Source: Dolichospermum sp. DET69
GTDB lineage: Bacteria; Cyanobacteriota; Cyanobacteriia; Cyanobacteriales; Nostocaceae
Reading direction: 5' to 3'
Assembly: GCA_017355425.1 (NCBI GenBank)
Contig: CP070233.1
Coordinates: 2,521,501 to 2,585,500, forward strand
DNA length: 64,000 nucleotides
The position numbers and the translations under genes were made by a program. Shown here piece after piece: positions 53,558-62,373 of the stretch. Position 1 is the first letter of the stretch. Each line of letters opens with the position of its first letter. Under the pieces are notes generated by a model. The model did no database searches. It saw only the letters and a list, made by a program, of their open reading frames with translations, and had not been told where the DNA came from.

Positions 53558-55008
53558 GAATCACTAAAATTGCCCTTAAAAACTTTCGCGCCTTCTACGC
53601 AGATCATGAAATCGACTTGGGGAAAAAAGGCAGAAACTTACTTGTTTATGGTGAAAATGGCAGTGGTAAATCATCCTTACTCAAAGCAATTGAACTTTTT
53701 ATCGACTCCCATGTACGGAATTATCAGTTTACTAATTATCGTAACTTTCACCGCATAGATACTGATGGCGGTCATGTCAAAATCTCCATGCGGGCTACCA
53801 AAAACGATCCTGAAACCACCTATGAATGGTCAGACACAACCCGCGAAACCGATGCCCCATTAATTCTCCAAGCCGCAAAAACGAGAGGTAGCCTAGATTA
53901 CAAATCACTCCTAAAAGTTTATTTCCTGACACAGGATAACTCCGAAATTGATTTATTCAAACTATTAATAGAAGAAATTCTAAATAATACTCGCAATAAT
54001 TTTACAGATAGATTGCTAAGTGAGGAATGGGAAGAAATTATTAATTATCCTATTCCCCGCAGTGCTAAACATACAAACAGGATTCAAGAACTGCAAAGCA
54101 TATTAGATAACTTTAATAATGGTTTAGACAGCATCCTACAACTACTCAAAAACGAAGCTATAGACATCCTTAATCAATTTGACAACTCAATTATTATTGA
54201 TTTTAACTTTAATAGACTGGAATTTGACTTACCCAATAAGTGTTTAACTGGAGGCAATGTTTATCTACAAGTTCACGTTAACCAAATTAACTTTACTTCG
54301 CCCCATCAATTTCTTAACGAAGCCAAACTTTCAGCGATCGCTCTCTCCATTTACCTAGCTGCCCTAAAAACTAATCCCAGTAGTCCCCTCAAAATACTTG
54401 TACTTGATGATGTCCTAATTGGCTTAGATATGTCTAACCGTATTCCCATCATTCATATCCTTAAAGAGAAATTCAATGATTATCAAATCTTTTTGATGAC
54501 CTATGACAAAGAATGGTATGAATTGCTAAAGCGTCACTTTAACGACTGGAAAACTATAGAAATCTATGCAGGACGAGGTATTGATTACGAAATCCCAATT
54601 TTAGTTGAAAACAAAAAATATCTGGAGAAAGCCCAAAACTATTTGCAAGCCCACGATCACACAGCCGCCGCTGTTTATTTACGCAAAGCATTTGAGGTAA
54701 GAATAAAATCTTTCTGTGAAAAAATGAATCTTCGAGTCAAATATCGAGAAAGAGCTAAAGACCTTGATACTAATGACTTTTGGGAACCAATCATCAACGC
54801 TAAAAACTCGGATGGCACTCCCAAAAACTATATCAGCACAGCTTTAATATCATTACTTGGGCAACACCGCACTTTTATCATGAATCCCCTAAGTCATGCC
54901 ACCCTTGCCTTTGCCCCTGCCAGGGAAATACAAGACGCAATTGACAGCATGAGACAGTTAGAAAATGAGCTTGATGCGATCGTCAATTCACGAAATAGCA
55001 ACCTCTAG
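53554..55008 (+). CDS. SMC/RecF-like AAA ATPase of the defence operon
   Basis: The 484-residue ATPase has an N-terminal RecF/SMC-type start (MRITKIALKNFRAFYADHEI) with Walker A YGENGSGKSSLLKA. A short helical middle replaces the usual long coiled coil. The ABC-signature region is LNEAKLSAIALSIYLAALK, and Walker B is ILVLDDVLIGLDMSNR. The C-terminal 130 residues (AAAVYLRKAFEVRIKSFCEK, HRTFIMNPLSHATL) are an all-helical domain I cannot assign. It overlaps the methyltransferase gene by ATGA, so it is part of the same operon and probably a required subunit, perhaps sensing DNA ends or driving the nuclease. No TOPRIM domain is evident. Confidence 0.87.
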   Translation: MRITKIALKNFRAFYADHEIDLGKKGRNLLVYGENGSGKSSLLKAIELFIDSHVRNYQFTNYRNFHRIDTDGGHVKISMRATKNDPETTYEWSDTTRETDAPLILQAAKTRGSLDYKSLLKVYFLTQDNSEIDLFKLLIEEILNNTRNNFTDRLLSEEWEEIINYPIPRSAKHTNRIQELQSILDNFNNGLDSILQLLKNEAIDILNQFDNSIIIDFNFNRLEFDLPNKCLTGGNVYLQVHVNQINFTSPHQFLNEAKLSAIALSIYLAALKTNPSSPLKILVLDDVLIGLDMSNRIPIIHILKEKFNDYQIFLMTYDKEWYELLKRHFNDWKTIEIYAGRGIDYEIPILVENKKYLEKAQNYLQAHDHTAAAVYLRKAFEVRIKSFCEKMNLRVKYRERAKDLDTNDFWEPIINAKNSDGTPKNYISTALISLLGQHRTFIMNPLSHATLAFAPAREIQDAIDSMRQLENELDAIVNSRNSNL

Positions 55009-55067
55009 AAATGTTCTCTTTTCACCACCGAATTAGAATGAAAAATACAACAATAGGAGCTAAAGCA

Positions 55068-55298
55068 ATGCAAAGCATACAAATAACTGCCCATGTCAAC
55101 GATCAAGGCGTACTTCAGATTCCCCTACCCAACCACTCAGGCGAAGAACTAGAAATTTTACTTGTTTATCAACCCATCTCTAAACCCATAAAACGTCAAT
55201 GGTCACAGCAATTTCTTAGCACCTTTGGCGCGTGGCAAGGCGAACCGCTAATTAGAGAACCTCAAGGAGAACAACCAGAACGAGAAGAACTCCTATGA
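55068..55298 (+). CDS. VapB-type antitoxin
   Basis: ATG 55068, preceded by AGGAG at 55055-55059, gives 76 residues; the longer frame from 55011 lacks such a site. The N-terminal QSIQITAHVNDQGVLQIPLP looks like a beta-strand DNA-binding (AbrB/MraZ-like or related) antitoxin start, and the acidic, Glu-rich C-terminal part (EPQGEQPEREELL) would bind the toxin. It overlaps the PIN toxin gene by 4 bp, the usual toxin-antitoxin organisation. It follows the defence operon by 59 bp. Confidence 0.85.
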   Translation: MQSIQITAHVNDQGVLQIPLPNHSGEELEILLVYQPISKPIKRQWSQQFLSTFGAWQGEPLIREPQGEQPEREELL

Positions 55299-55693
55299 TT
55301 TATCTACTCGATACCAACACCTGCATTGGTTATATCAACCGCCGAAATCCTTCAATCTATCAGCATTTTCTAGCCGTTTCCCCCGATGATGTCTGTATTT
55401 GTGATGTCGTTAAATTTGAGCTTTATTATGGAGCTTATAAAGGTTCACGAACCACCGAAAACTTACAAATCCTAGATAAATTCTTTGCTGATTTAACTAG
55501 CCTTCCCTTTGAGGCAAAAGCCGCCCAAATCTGCGGACAAATACGTGCCGAACTACAAGCTAAAGGGACACCTATCGGAGCTTACGATCTACAAATTGCA
55601 GCGATCGCCTTAGCAAACAATCTCACCCTGATCACCCATAACACCAGAGAATTTGAACGAGTTGAAAACCTAGCCCTTGAGGATTGGGAGTAA
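55295..55693 (+). CDS. VapC-type PIN-domain ribonuclease toxin
   Basis: The 132-residue PIN protein has the acidic active-site residues: MIYLLDTNTCIGY (Asp near 6), VVKFELYYGAYKG (Glu), and PIGAYDLQIAAIAL (Asp), with the terminal LITHNTREFERVENLALEDW typical of cyanobacterial VapC. Family members cut specific tRNA or rRNA sites in Mg2+-dependent fashion; the target is unknown here. It is paired with the antitoxin (ATGA overlap). Such modules often sit beside restriction systems and may punish their loss. Confidence 0.93.
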   Translation: MIYLLDTNTCIGYINRRNPSIYQHFLAVSPDDVCICDVVKFELYYGAYKGSRTTENLQILDKFFADLTSLPFEAKAAQICGQIRAELQAKGTPIGAYDLQIAAIALANNLTLITHNTREFERVENLALEDWE

Positions 55694-55785
55694 TGAACTA
55701 TTGGCTAGTAAAATTCGCCCCATTCCGCTACAGTTGGCAAAAAATTCTATTACATGGCAAATTTGAAATTTATTCCGATGTTTGA
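55693..55785 (+). pseudogene. EVE-domain protein remnant (N-terminal 30 residues)
   Basis: Beginning at TAATG, which shares its A with the vapC stop, the frame reads MNYWLVKFAPFRYSWQKILL then HGKFEIYSDV and stops. This is the start of an EVE (PUA-like) domain, which reads modified bases and often accompanies restriction systems. The remaining 110 or so residues are missing or unrecognisable. Confidence 0.7.
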
Positions 55786-56028
55786 ATGTTGGAAAGACAT
55801 AAAATAAATGACTACTTTACAAAACTTTACGTCGTGCTAAATTTTGCGGGTATCTTGTCTTTACCCCGGAACGACTAGCAAACGGTCAAGAAAGTCAAGA
55901 AACCAGATCAGAATGGCTTCAGGAAAATTCTATTAAATATTAATAGGTGAAAATAAGTTTTTTATCACAATTAAACTTGCTTGGACTTATCCCCTAAACT
56001 CATAACCTGATAACCTCTAAATTTTTGA
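55786..56028. other. Degenerate coding remnants
   Basis: A frame from about 55826 reads TLRRAKFCGYLVFTPERLAN then GQESQETRSEWLQENSIKY and a stop at 55940. It looks like protein-coding sequence, but I do not recognise a family. No start codon is evident. Confidence 0.3.
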
Positions 56029-56193
56029 GTGAAATTTGCCAGGGTAAAAGAAGTGGAGGAAGAACCGAAATTAAAAGCTATTCCCCGTCTTTTCAAAATG
56101 GGGTTAACTGTAGAACAAATTGCCGAAGCACTAGAATTAAAAATTGAAAAAGTTCAACAAGCTATGGAAAAGCAATGTAGAAAAGAATCTTAA
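56029..56193 (+). pseudogene. C-terminal remnant of an Rpn/PD-(D/E)XK-type transposase-like protein
   Basis: The 54-codon frame VKFARVKEVEEEPKLKAIPR then LFKMGLTVEQIAEALELKIE and KVQQAMEKQ matches the tail common to cyanobacterial Rpn-family (DUF4351/DUF2887-type) proteins. The nuclease domain is missing. Confidence 0.65.
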
Positions 56194-56266
56194 TATTAAT
56201 GTGGTAAAAGAGGATAAAATCGTTTTATTAGCATAAAAACTTGAAAATCCTCATAATTTATCACTG

Positions 56267-57025
56267 ATGTTATCTTTAATAGATTCTATAAATCCCTGGT
56301 TAATGGGATTAGGCTTAAATACGATTTTACTAGGAATAGTCGCTATTATTCCCAAAAAGTTGCTTACCCCCGCAGGTATACTTAATGCTGGGTTATTGGG
56401 AATTATCATTTGGGGAACACTAGGTTGGCAAGGATATCTAGTGGTAGTGTTTTATTTTATTGTCGGTTCTGGGGTAACACGCATTGGTATGGCAGAAAAA
56501 GAAGCCGCAGGAATTGCCGAAAAGCGTGCCGGTGCAAGAGGACCTGAAAACGTTTGGGGTTCAGCATTAATAGCGGCTTTGTGTGCCTTGGGAGTCTTGT
56601 TTTTCCCTGATTTTAAATATTTGCTATGTTTAGGTTATGTTGCTAGTTTTAGTACCAAACTATCGGATACTACTGCCAGTGAAGTTGGTAAAGCTTATGG
56701 TAAAAGCACCTTTTTAATTACGACACTGCAACCAGTTCCTAGAGGTACAGAAGGAGCAGTAAGTTTAGAAGGAACTGTTGCTGGTATGGTAGCATCAATT
56801 GCGATCGCTCTGGTTGGTTGGGGAGTAAATTTAATTAATCCCCTAGGTATTATTTGGTGTATCTTAGCCGCATTTATCGCTACCAATTTGGAAAGTGTTA
56901 TTGGTGCAACTTTGCAATCTAAATATACCTGGCTTACCAATGAAGTTGTGAATATTATTAATACTCTAATTGGGGCAACTGCGGCAATCATACTGGCATT
57001 AATTTACCAAAATATTTTTGTTTAA
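56267..57025 (+). CDS. DUF92/VTE6-family membrane kinase (phytyl-phosphate kinase-like)
   Basis: The 252-residue, multi-helix membrane protein belongs to the DUF92/TIGR00297 family: LLTPAGILNAGLLGIIIWGT, RIGMAEKEAAGIAEKRAGAR, GPENVWGSALIAALCALG, the conserved FSTKLSDTTASEVGKAYGKS and the LQPVPRGTEGAVSLEGTVAG block. In plants and cyanobacteria the VTE6 member phosphorylates phytyl phosphate to phytyl diphosphate, recycling phytol for tocopherol and chlorophyll. That role is likely here because the motifs are intact, but it is inferred from family. It is monocistronic, with a palindrome 7 bp after the stop. Confidence 0.85.
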   Translation: MLSLIDSINPWLMGLGLNTILLGIVAIIPKKLLTPAGILNAGLLGIIIWGTLGWQGYLVVVFYFIVGSGVTRIGMAEKEAAGIAEKRAGARGPENVWGSALIAALCALGVLFFPDFKYLLCLGYVASFSTKLSDTTASEVGKAYGKSTFLITTLQPVPRGTEGAVSLEGTVAGMVASIAIALVGWGVNLINPLGIIWCILAAFIATNLESVIGATLQSKYTWLTNEVVNIINTLIGATAAIILALIYQNIFV

Positions 57026-57032
57026 TTTTTCA

Positions 57033-57063
57033 GATCCCCGACTTCTTTAAGAAGTCGGGGATC
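57033..57063. repeat. Dispersed palindrome after the DUF92 gene
   Basis: GATCCCCGACTTCT and its exact reverse complement with loop TTA, 7 bp after the stop codon. It is a copy of the 4547-4577 palindrome. Confidence 0.9.
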
Positions 57064-57272
57064 TTGTGATTTGTTATTTTGCTTACAGAACTAAAAATTA
57101 TGATCATCTAATATTATTTTTTAACAAAAATCAGGATATTTTATTACCAAATATTAATTACACATTTAATTTATCGAATCTTTATTATTGCTAGATATAG
57201 TTTTCTACTGTTTTCCCTATTATTTAATGGAAAGTCTTATAGATGTTTTAGTATTATTCTCAGAATTACTTC

Positions 57273-58031
57273 ATGGAATCTTCATCTTTTTTAACTGTAA
57301 ATAACCAAGAAATTGCCCTAGCTGAAGTAGTCAAATACCTACAAATATCGGGTAAATTAGGGAATTTTATCAGTGATGTCCTGCGTCAGCACGTAATTGA
57401 ACAAGAAATTAATACCAGAACAGATATTGAGATTAGTTCTGCATTAATTGAACAGACAATTATTGATTTTCGCCTCAAAAATCAACTAACTGATGCACAA
57501 AAGTTCCAAGAATGGCTAACAAATAATGGTACAGATTACACAACATTTCATACATCTATTACCTTTAGCTTTCAATTAGAAAAACTCAAAGTATTAATCA
57601 CAGAATCAAAATTACCAGAATACTTTATTGAAAAGAAGCTTTACTTAGATAGAGTTGTCCTTTCGCGGATTCTCGTTGATAGTCAAGAATTAGCAGAAGA
57701 ACTACAAACTCAAATTGAAGAAGGAAGTAGTTTTGAACAACTAGCAAAAGAGTATTCATTGGCAGATGAACGAGTGTTTAATGGCATGATGGGACCTATT
57801 AGTCGGGGAACTATACCGGATGTATTGCGTGCGGCTGTAGATGCAACTACCCCTGGAAAATTGATCAAGCCCATAGAAATAGAAGGACGTTTTTCTTTAT
57901 TTAGATTAGAACAAATTCTCCCAGCATCTTTAGAAGATCCTCAACTACAACAATCATTAACAAATGAATTATTTGAGAAATGGCTAGGGGAAAAGATTCA
58001 AAATCTTGCAGTCAAAATTCAAGTAAATTAA
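57273..58031 (+). CDS. Parvulin-type peptidyl-prolyl isomerase, secretion-linked
   Basis: The 252-residue protein has a helical N-terminal SurA-like part (about 1-120; ISDVLRQHVIEQEINTR, FHTSITFSFQLEKLKVLI) and a parvulin domain (about 125-230; LYLDRVVLSRILVDSQELAE, EGSSFEQLAKEYSLADERVF, NGMMGPISRGTIPDVLRAAV). There is no signal peptide, so it is cytoplasmic. It lies 32 bp upstream of the ABC transporter gene. In cyanobacteria such parvulins repeatedly accompany peptidase-domain ABC exporters and may keep the substrate unfolded before export; that is inference from context. Confidence 0.87.
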   Translation: MESSSFLTVNNQEIALAEVVKYLQISGKLGNFISDVLRQHVIEQEINTRTDIEISSALIEQTIIDFRLKNQLTDAQKFQEWLTNNGTDYTTFHTSITFSFQLEKLKVLITESKLPEYFIEKKLYLDRVVLSRILVDSQELAEELQTQIEEGSSFEQLAKEYSLADERVFNGMMGPISRGTIPDVLRAAVDATTPGKLIKPIEIEGRFSLFRLEQILPASLEDPQLQQSLTNELFEKWLGEKIQNLAVKIQVN

Positions 58032-58063
58032 TCCATCTAAAAAATCAATTTTAACTAATAAAT

Positions 58064-60646
58064 GTGTTAAACAATTTACCCTGGAATGAACCGCCACTAT
58101 CCTGGCTAAATGCTGAAGAACAAAGCGAATTAAAACAGCAAGCAGAAATCCATCACTACAAATTGGGTGAAAAAATTTGGTCACAAAAATTAGGTGGTGA
58201 CCAGTTTTTTATTGTCACTGGTAAAGTTCGGTTACGAGAGGAAGAAGAAAATCAAACTGTAGCTACTTTAGAAACAGGAGATTGGTTTGGTAACTGTCAA
58301 CAATTATTTGCTGATTGTAAAGCTGTCGCTGCTAGTAAGGAAGTTGTAGTAGTGTGTTGGAATTCGGCTTTATGGAAAAAATTTTTAAATCCTCAAGTTG
58401 ATGAATTCTGGACGAATACAACAGAGGTAACGGAAAAAGAACCCATTCTAGCATTAACTAATTCTCCCATTTCTTTACCTGCTTCCACACCTCCTCAAGC
58501 AATAATTTCCAATTATCCCTTTGTGGGAAGTGGGAATACAGGTGCAGCTTGTTTAACAATGGTAGCGCAACATTTACAAAATCCTGTGCAATTAGAATGG
58601 GTACAACGCCAATTGCGGGGACAAAAACCTAAAAACATAGTAGAAGCAGCAGAAAAATTAGGGTTAGTATTGCGAAAAATCCAGGTAAATTGGCGTGAAT
58701 TACGCCAATTATCTTTCCCCGCTTTATTATTGTGGAATCAAGATAATCAGGAAAGTAAAAATCCTCAATTAAATTGGGTTGTAGCTTATGGAATGAAAGG
58801 CAATCTTTTAATTATTGCCAATCCCCAAAATCCTGATTATTCTTGTGAACAATTACCTCAATCTGTGGTAGAAGATTGTTGGGACGGTACATTATGGCAA
58901 GCTGAATTAATTTCCCAACAAGAAAAATTTAATTTAGCTTGGTTCATGCCCGCAGTTTGGAAATATCGGGGCTTATTGGGTGAGGTTTTACTAGCTTCCT
59001 TTACCTTACAATTATTGGGTTTAGCTTCCCCATTAATTACCCAAGTCATCATTGATAAAGTGATGGTACAGGAGAGTTTAGCCACATTAGATGTCATGGC
59101 GATCGCTCTCTTGCTAGTTGCGACATTTGAATCTATTCTGGGTATGCTGCGGTTATTCATATTTACCCACACAGCCCGGCGTTTAGATTTGAGTTTATCA
59201 GCCCAACTTTTTCGCCATTTAATGCGTTTACCCTTGGCTTATTTTGAGTCGCGGAGAGTGGGAGATACAGTCGCCAGAGTCCAGGAATTAGAACAAATTC
59301 GTCAATTTCTCACAGGGACAGCTCTAACAGTAATTCTGGACAGTATCTTTGCTGTGGTTTACCTGGGATTGATGTTTTATTACAACATTCCTCTGACATT
59401 TGTAGCCTTAGCAGTATTACCATTATTTGCGACTTTAACCATTATCGCTACCCCAATTTTGCGAAATTGGCTAAATGAAACCTTTAACCGGAGTGCGGAC
59501 AGTCAATCATTTTTAGTAGAAACAATTACTGGCATTCATTCAGTCAAAGCCCATGCAGCAGAACCAGTAGCTAGAGAACGCTGGGAAGGCTTATTTGCCC
59601 GCTTTATTCGCACCAGTTTTAAAGCCTCAACTACATCTAATATTAGTAGTAATATTGGTGACTTTCTCACTAACTTTTCTACATTAATCATTCTGTGGTT
59701 TGGGGCAAAATTAGTAATTGATCATCAACTGACAATTGGTCAATTAATCGCCTTTCAAATGTTATCTGGGAGAGTCACAAGTCCCCTATTACGGCTAGTA
59801 CAGTTGTGGCAAAATCTCCAACAAGTGCTATTATCAGTAGATAGAATTGGTGACATTCTCAACGCTGCACCAGAAACAGAAGCAGGAACAGGTTTAGTAT
59901 TACCACCCCTCAAAGGTGAAGTTAACTTTGAGCAAGTTTTCTTCCGATATAATGCCAACACTGAACCAGTATTAAAAGGAATTTCTTTTAATGTTGAACC
60001 AGGACAATTTATCGGTATTGTCGGCCGGAGCGGTTCAGGAAAAAGTACCCTTTCTAAAATTATCCAAAGGCTGTATCAAATTGAATCAGGACGCATCTTC
60101 ATTGATGGATTTGATATTAAAAGTGCTGACTTAGCATCTTTACGCCAACAAATTGCTGTGGTTCTCCAAGAAGACTTTTTATTTAATGGTTCAATCTTGG
60201 AAAACATCACTTTAGGAAATCCAGATATTACCTCAGAGCAAGTTGTCGAAGCAGCCAGATTAGCAGTAGCCCATGATTTCATTAGTCAACTACCTTATGG
60301 TTATGAAAACAACGTTGGAGAAAGAGGTACAGCATTATCTGGAGGACAAAGACAAAGGATTGCCTTAGCCAGATTATTTCTAGCTTCTGCACCCATTCTC
60401 ATCTTAGATGAAGCCACCAGTGCCTTAGATAGTGAAACCGAACAACAAGTATTACAAAACCTCAAAAATGTTTCCTCTAACCGCACCGTCTTTTTAATTG
60501 CCCACCGTTTTGCACCCCTCAAACGAGCCGATTTAATATTAGTCATGGAAAAAGGTGTAATAGCAGAACAAGGAACCCATTTAGAACTCTTAAAACAAAA
60601 AGGTTTGTATTGGTCACTTTATCAAAGACAACAGGCAAATATTTAA
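58064..60646 (+). CDS. Type I secretion-type ABC exporter with cNMP-like and degenerate C39 domains
   Basis: The 860-residue protein starts with GTG. Order of domains: a cyclic-nucleotide-binding-like beta-roll (about 20-120; DQFFIVTGKVRLREEEENQT), a C39-like domain (about 148-280), six membrane helices (about 305-590), and an ABC ATPase with Walker A GRSGSGKSTLSK, signature ALSGGQRQRIALARL and Walker B ILILDEATSALDSE. In the C39 domain the catalytic Cys of the DCGxAC motif is missing (SGNTGAACLTM), so it cannot cleave leader peptides and probably docks RTX-like substrates as in HlyB. No HlyD adaptor gene follows. The LVIVD/RTX protein at 18941 is a conceivable substrate. The stop codon lies within the first unit of the 120-bp array. 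Confidence 0.9.
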   Translation: MLNNLPWNEPPLSWLNAEEQSELKQQAEIHHYKLGEKIWSQKLGGDQFFIVTGKVRLREEEENQTVATLETGDWFGNCQQLFADCKAVAASKEVVVVCWNSALWKKFLNPQVDEFWTNTTEVTEKEPILALTNSPISLPASTPPQAIISNYPFVGSGNTGAACLTMVAQHLQNPVQLEWVQRQLRGQKPKNIVEAAEKLGLVLRKIQVNWRELRQLSFPALLLWNQDNQESKNPQLNWVVAYGMKGNLLIIANPQNPDYSCEQLPQSVVEDCWDGTLWQAELISQQEKFNLAWFMPAVWKYRGLLGEVLLASFTLQLLGLASPLITQVIIDKVMVQESLATLDVMAIALLLVATFESILGMLRLFIFTHTARRLDLSLSAQLFRHLMRLPLAYFESRRVGDTVARVQELEQIRQFLTGTALTVILDSIFAVVYLGLMFYYNIPLTFVALAVLPLFATLTIIATPILRNWLNETFNRSADSQSFLVETITGIHSVKAHAAEPVARERWEGLFARFIRTSFKASTTSNISSNIGDFLTNFSTLIILWFGAKLVIDHQLTIGQLIAFQMLSGRVTSPLLRLVQLWQNLQQVLLSVDRIGDILNAAPETEAGTGLVLPPLKGEVNFEQVFFRYNANTEPVLKGISFNVEPGQFIGIVGRSGSGKSTLSKIIQRLYQIESGRIFIDGFDIKSADLASLRQQIAVVLQEDFLFNGSILENITLGNPDITSEQVVEAARLAVAHDFISQLPYGYENNVGERGTALSGGQRQRIALARLFLASAPILILDEATSALDSETEQQVLQNLKNVSSNRTVFLIAHRFAPLKRADLILVMEKGVIAEQGTHLELLKQKGLYWSLYQRQQANI

Positions 60647-61362
60647 TAATCTTGAAAATACCTAAACCAATAAATTAGGTAGGGGCAAACCCCCTGTGGT
60701 TGCCCTCAATCCGGGGTAGGCACGGGGGCGCTACCCCTACATCAAATCCCCAATCTTTTATCTTAATAATTTTGAAAATACCTAAACCAATAAATTAGGT
60801 AGGGGCAAACCCCCTGTGGTTGCCCTCAATCCGGGGTAGGCACGGGGGCGCTACCCCTACATCAAATCCCCAATCTTTTATCTTAATAATCTTGAAAATA
60901 CCTAAACCAATAAATTAGGTAGGGGCAAACCCCCTGTGGTTGCCCTCAATCCGGGGTAGGCACGGGGGCGCTACCCCTACATCAAATCCCCAATCTTTTA
61001 TCTTAATCATCTTGAAAATACCTAAACCAATAAATTAGGTAGGGGCAAACCCCCTGTGGTTGCCCTCAATCCGGGGTAGGCACGGGGGCGCTACCCCTAC
61101 ATTAAATCCCCAATCTTTTATCTTAATCATCTTGAAAATACCTAAACCAATAAATTAGGTAGGGGCAAACCCCCTGTGGTTGCCCTCAATCCGGGGTAGG
61201 CACGGGGGCGCTACCCCTACATTAAATCCCCAATCTTTTATCTTAATAATCTTGAAAATACCTAAACCAATAAATTAGGTAGGGGCAAACCCCCTGTGGT
61301 TGCCCTCAATCCGGGGTAGGCACGGGGGCGCTACCCCTACATTAAATCCCCAATCTTTTATC
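60643..61362. repeat. 120-bp tandem array, six near-identical copies
   Basis: Exactly 6 x 120 bp. Each unit contains ACCTAAACCAATAAATTAGGT (a stem) and GTAGGGGC...GCTACCCCTAC (a longer inverted repeat). Copies differ at a handful of sites: ACATCAAAT in copies 1-3 and ACATTAAAT in 4-6, ATAATTTTG in 2, ATCATCTTG in 4 and 5. The near identity implies very recent amplification. There is no ORF and there are no spacers. The array begins inside the last codon of the ABC exporter gene. Confidence 0.97.
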
Positions 61363-61404
61363 ATCAATGTGGAGGTTAAATTTGTTTGTCTACCCGCAAA
61401 TTCC

Positions 61405-62373
61405 TTAATCCAACACATTCAAACCCAAAGCAACAGCCCCCCATAAGGGTGCATCATCACCCAATAATGCTCGCACAACCTCAAAATTCACCTCTGGTAG
61501 TGCTGTTTCCCTAGCTACTTTCCGCACCACAGTCCAGAAATTATCCCCAGCTTTGGTGACACCACCACCTAAAATAAACCGTTGGGGATTCATGAGATTG
61601 GCTACATTGCCAATGCCTACACCCAAAGCCCAAGCGCCCCTGTATAATACTTCTTGTGCTATTTCGTCCCCGTTTGCTGCTGCGGCACTGACGACTTTAC
61701 CTGTAAGTAAGTTGAGATCATTACCTGTCAAATACCTGAGTACGTCACCTCTGACTCTGGCATTAGTGCTGGGTGGTTCATTCTCCAACATTTCCCGCGC
61801 ATTTTGCGCCATGTAGGGACCAGAAGCCAACCGTTCTACACATCCCCGTTTTCCACACAAGCATAAAGGACCTCTAGGATCTACCACCATATGGCCGATT
61901 TCTCCCGCCATTCCCAATGCCCCCCGCCAAAGCTTACCGTTAAGTATCCAGCCTCCACCCACGCCAGTGCTAATAGTAATGTAGAATAGGCTATCATATC
62001 CTTGTCCAGCCCCAAAGCGATGTTCACCAACAGCCGCAACATTAGCATCATTGTCTATACTGACAGGTGCGTCATAATCATCTTCCAGAATTAGTTTAAG
62101 GGGAACATTTTCCCAGCCAGGAACATGATGAGATAGTCGAACTAAGCCAGTTGTGGCATCCACTGGACCGCCAAAGCTGACACCAATAGCATCCGGTTTC
62201 CTTCCTCTTAACACAGAATCAATGAGCGATCGCATGATTTCTAGATCAGTCAAAGCATCACCATTTGGAGGAGAAAACCGTGATTCATAGTCCAACCACT
62301 CTTTCGCACCATTCTTGACTGTCGCTGCTGCCAATTTTGTCCCGCCAAAATCCAAAGCTAAGATTAATGTCAT
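61405..62373 (-). CDS. ROK-family sugar kinase (glucokinase-like)
   Basis: From ATG 62373 there are 322 residues. The phosphate-binding start ILALDFGGTKLAAATVKNG, the sugar-binding DAIGVSFGGPVDATTG, the catalytic-base region VSIDNDANVAAVGEHRFGAG, the adenosine-phosphate loop TISTGVGGGWILNG, and the ROK zinc motif EIGHMVVDPRGPLCLCGKRG then CVE are all intact. ROK kinases phosphorylate glucose, fructose or amino sugars; glucokinase is the most likely function but specificity is not readable. The longer TTG-start frame to 62403 is less likely. It converges on the 120-bp array. Confidence 0.9.
   Translation of the reverse strand: MTLILALDFGGTKLAAATVKNGAKEWLDYESRFSPPNGDALTDLEIMRSLIDSVLRGRKPDAIGVSFGGPVDATTGLVRLSHHVPGWENVPLKLILEDDYDAPVSIDNDANVAAVGEHRFGAGQGYDSLFYITISTGVGGGWILNGKLWRGALGMAGEIGHMVVDPRGPLCLCGKRGCVERLASGPYMAQNAREMLENEPPSTNARVRGDVLRYLTGNDLNLLTGKVVSAAAANGDEIAQEVLYRGAWALGVGIGNVANLMNPQRFILGGGVTKAGDNFWTVVRKVARETALPEVNFEVVRALLGDDAPLWGAVALGLNVLD

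Noticed and set aside
45688-55008. Complete DISARM or BREX system
   Set aside because: No DUF1998 protein (DrmB), no DrmA helicase, no separate DrmC, and no BrxC, PglZ or BrxL. Only the helicase-methyltransferase pairing is shared.
60643-61362. CRISPR or multi-copy gene array
   Set aside because: The 120-bp units are identical along their whole length, so there are no variable spacers, and no frame is open across them.
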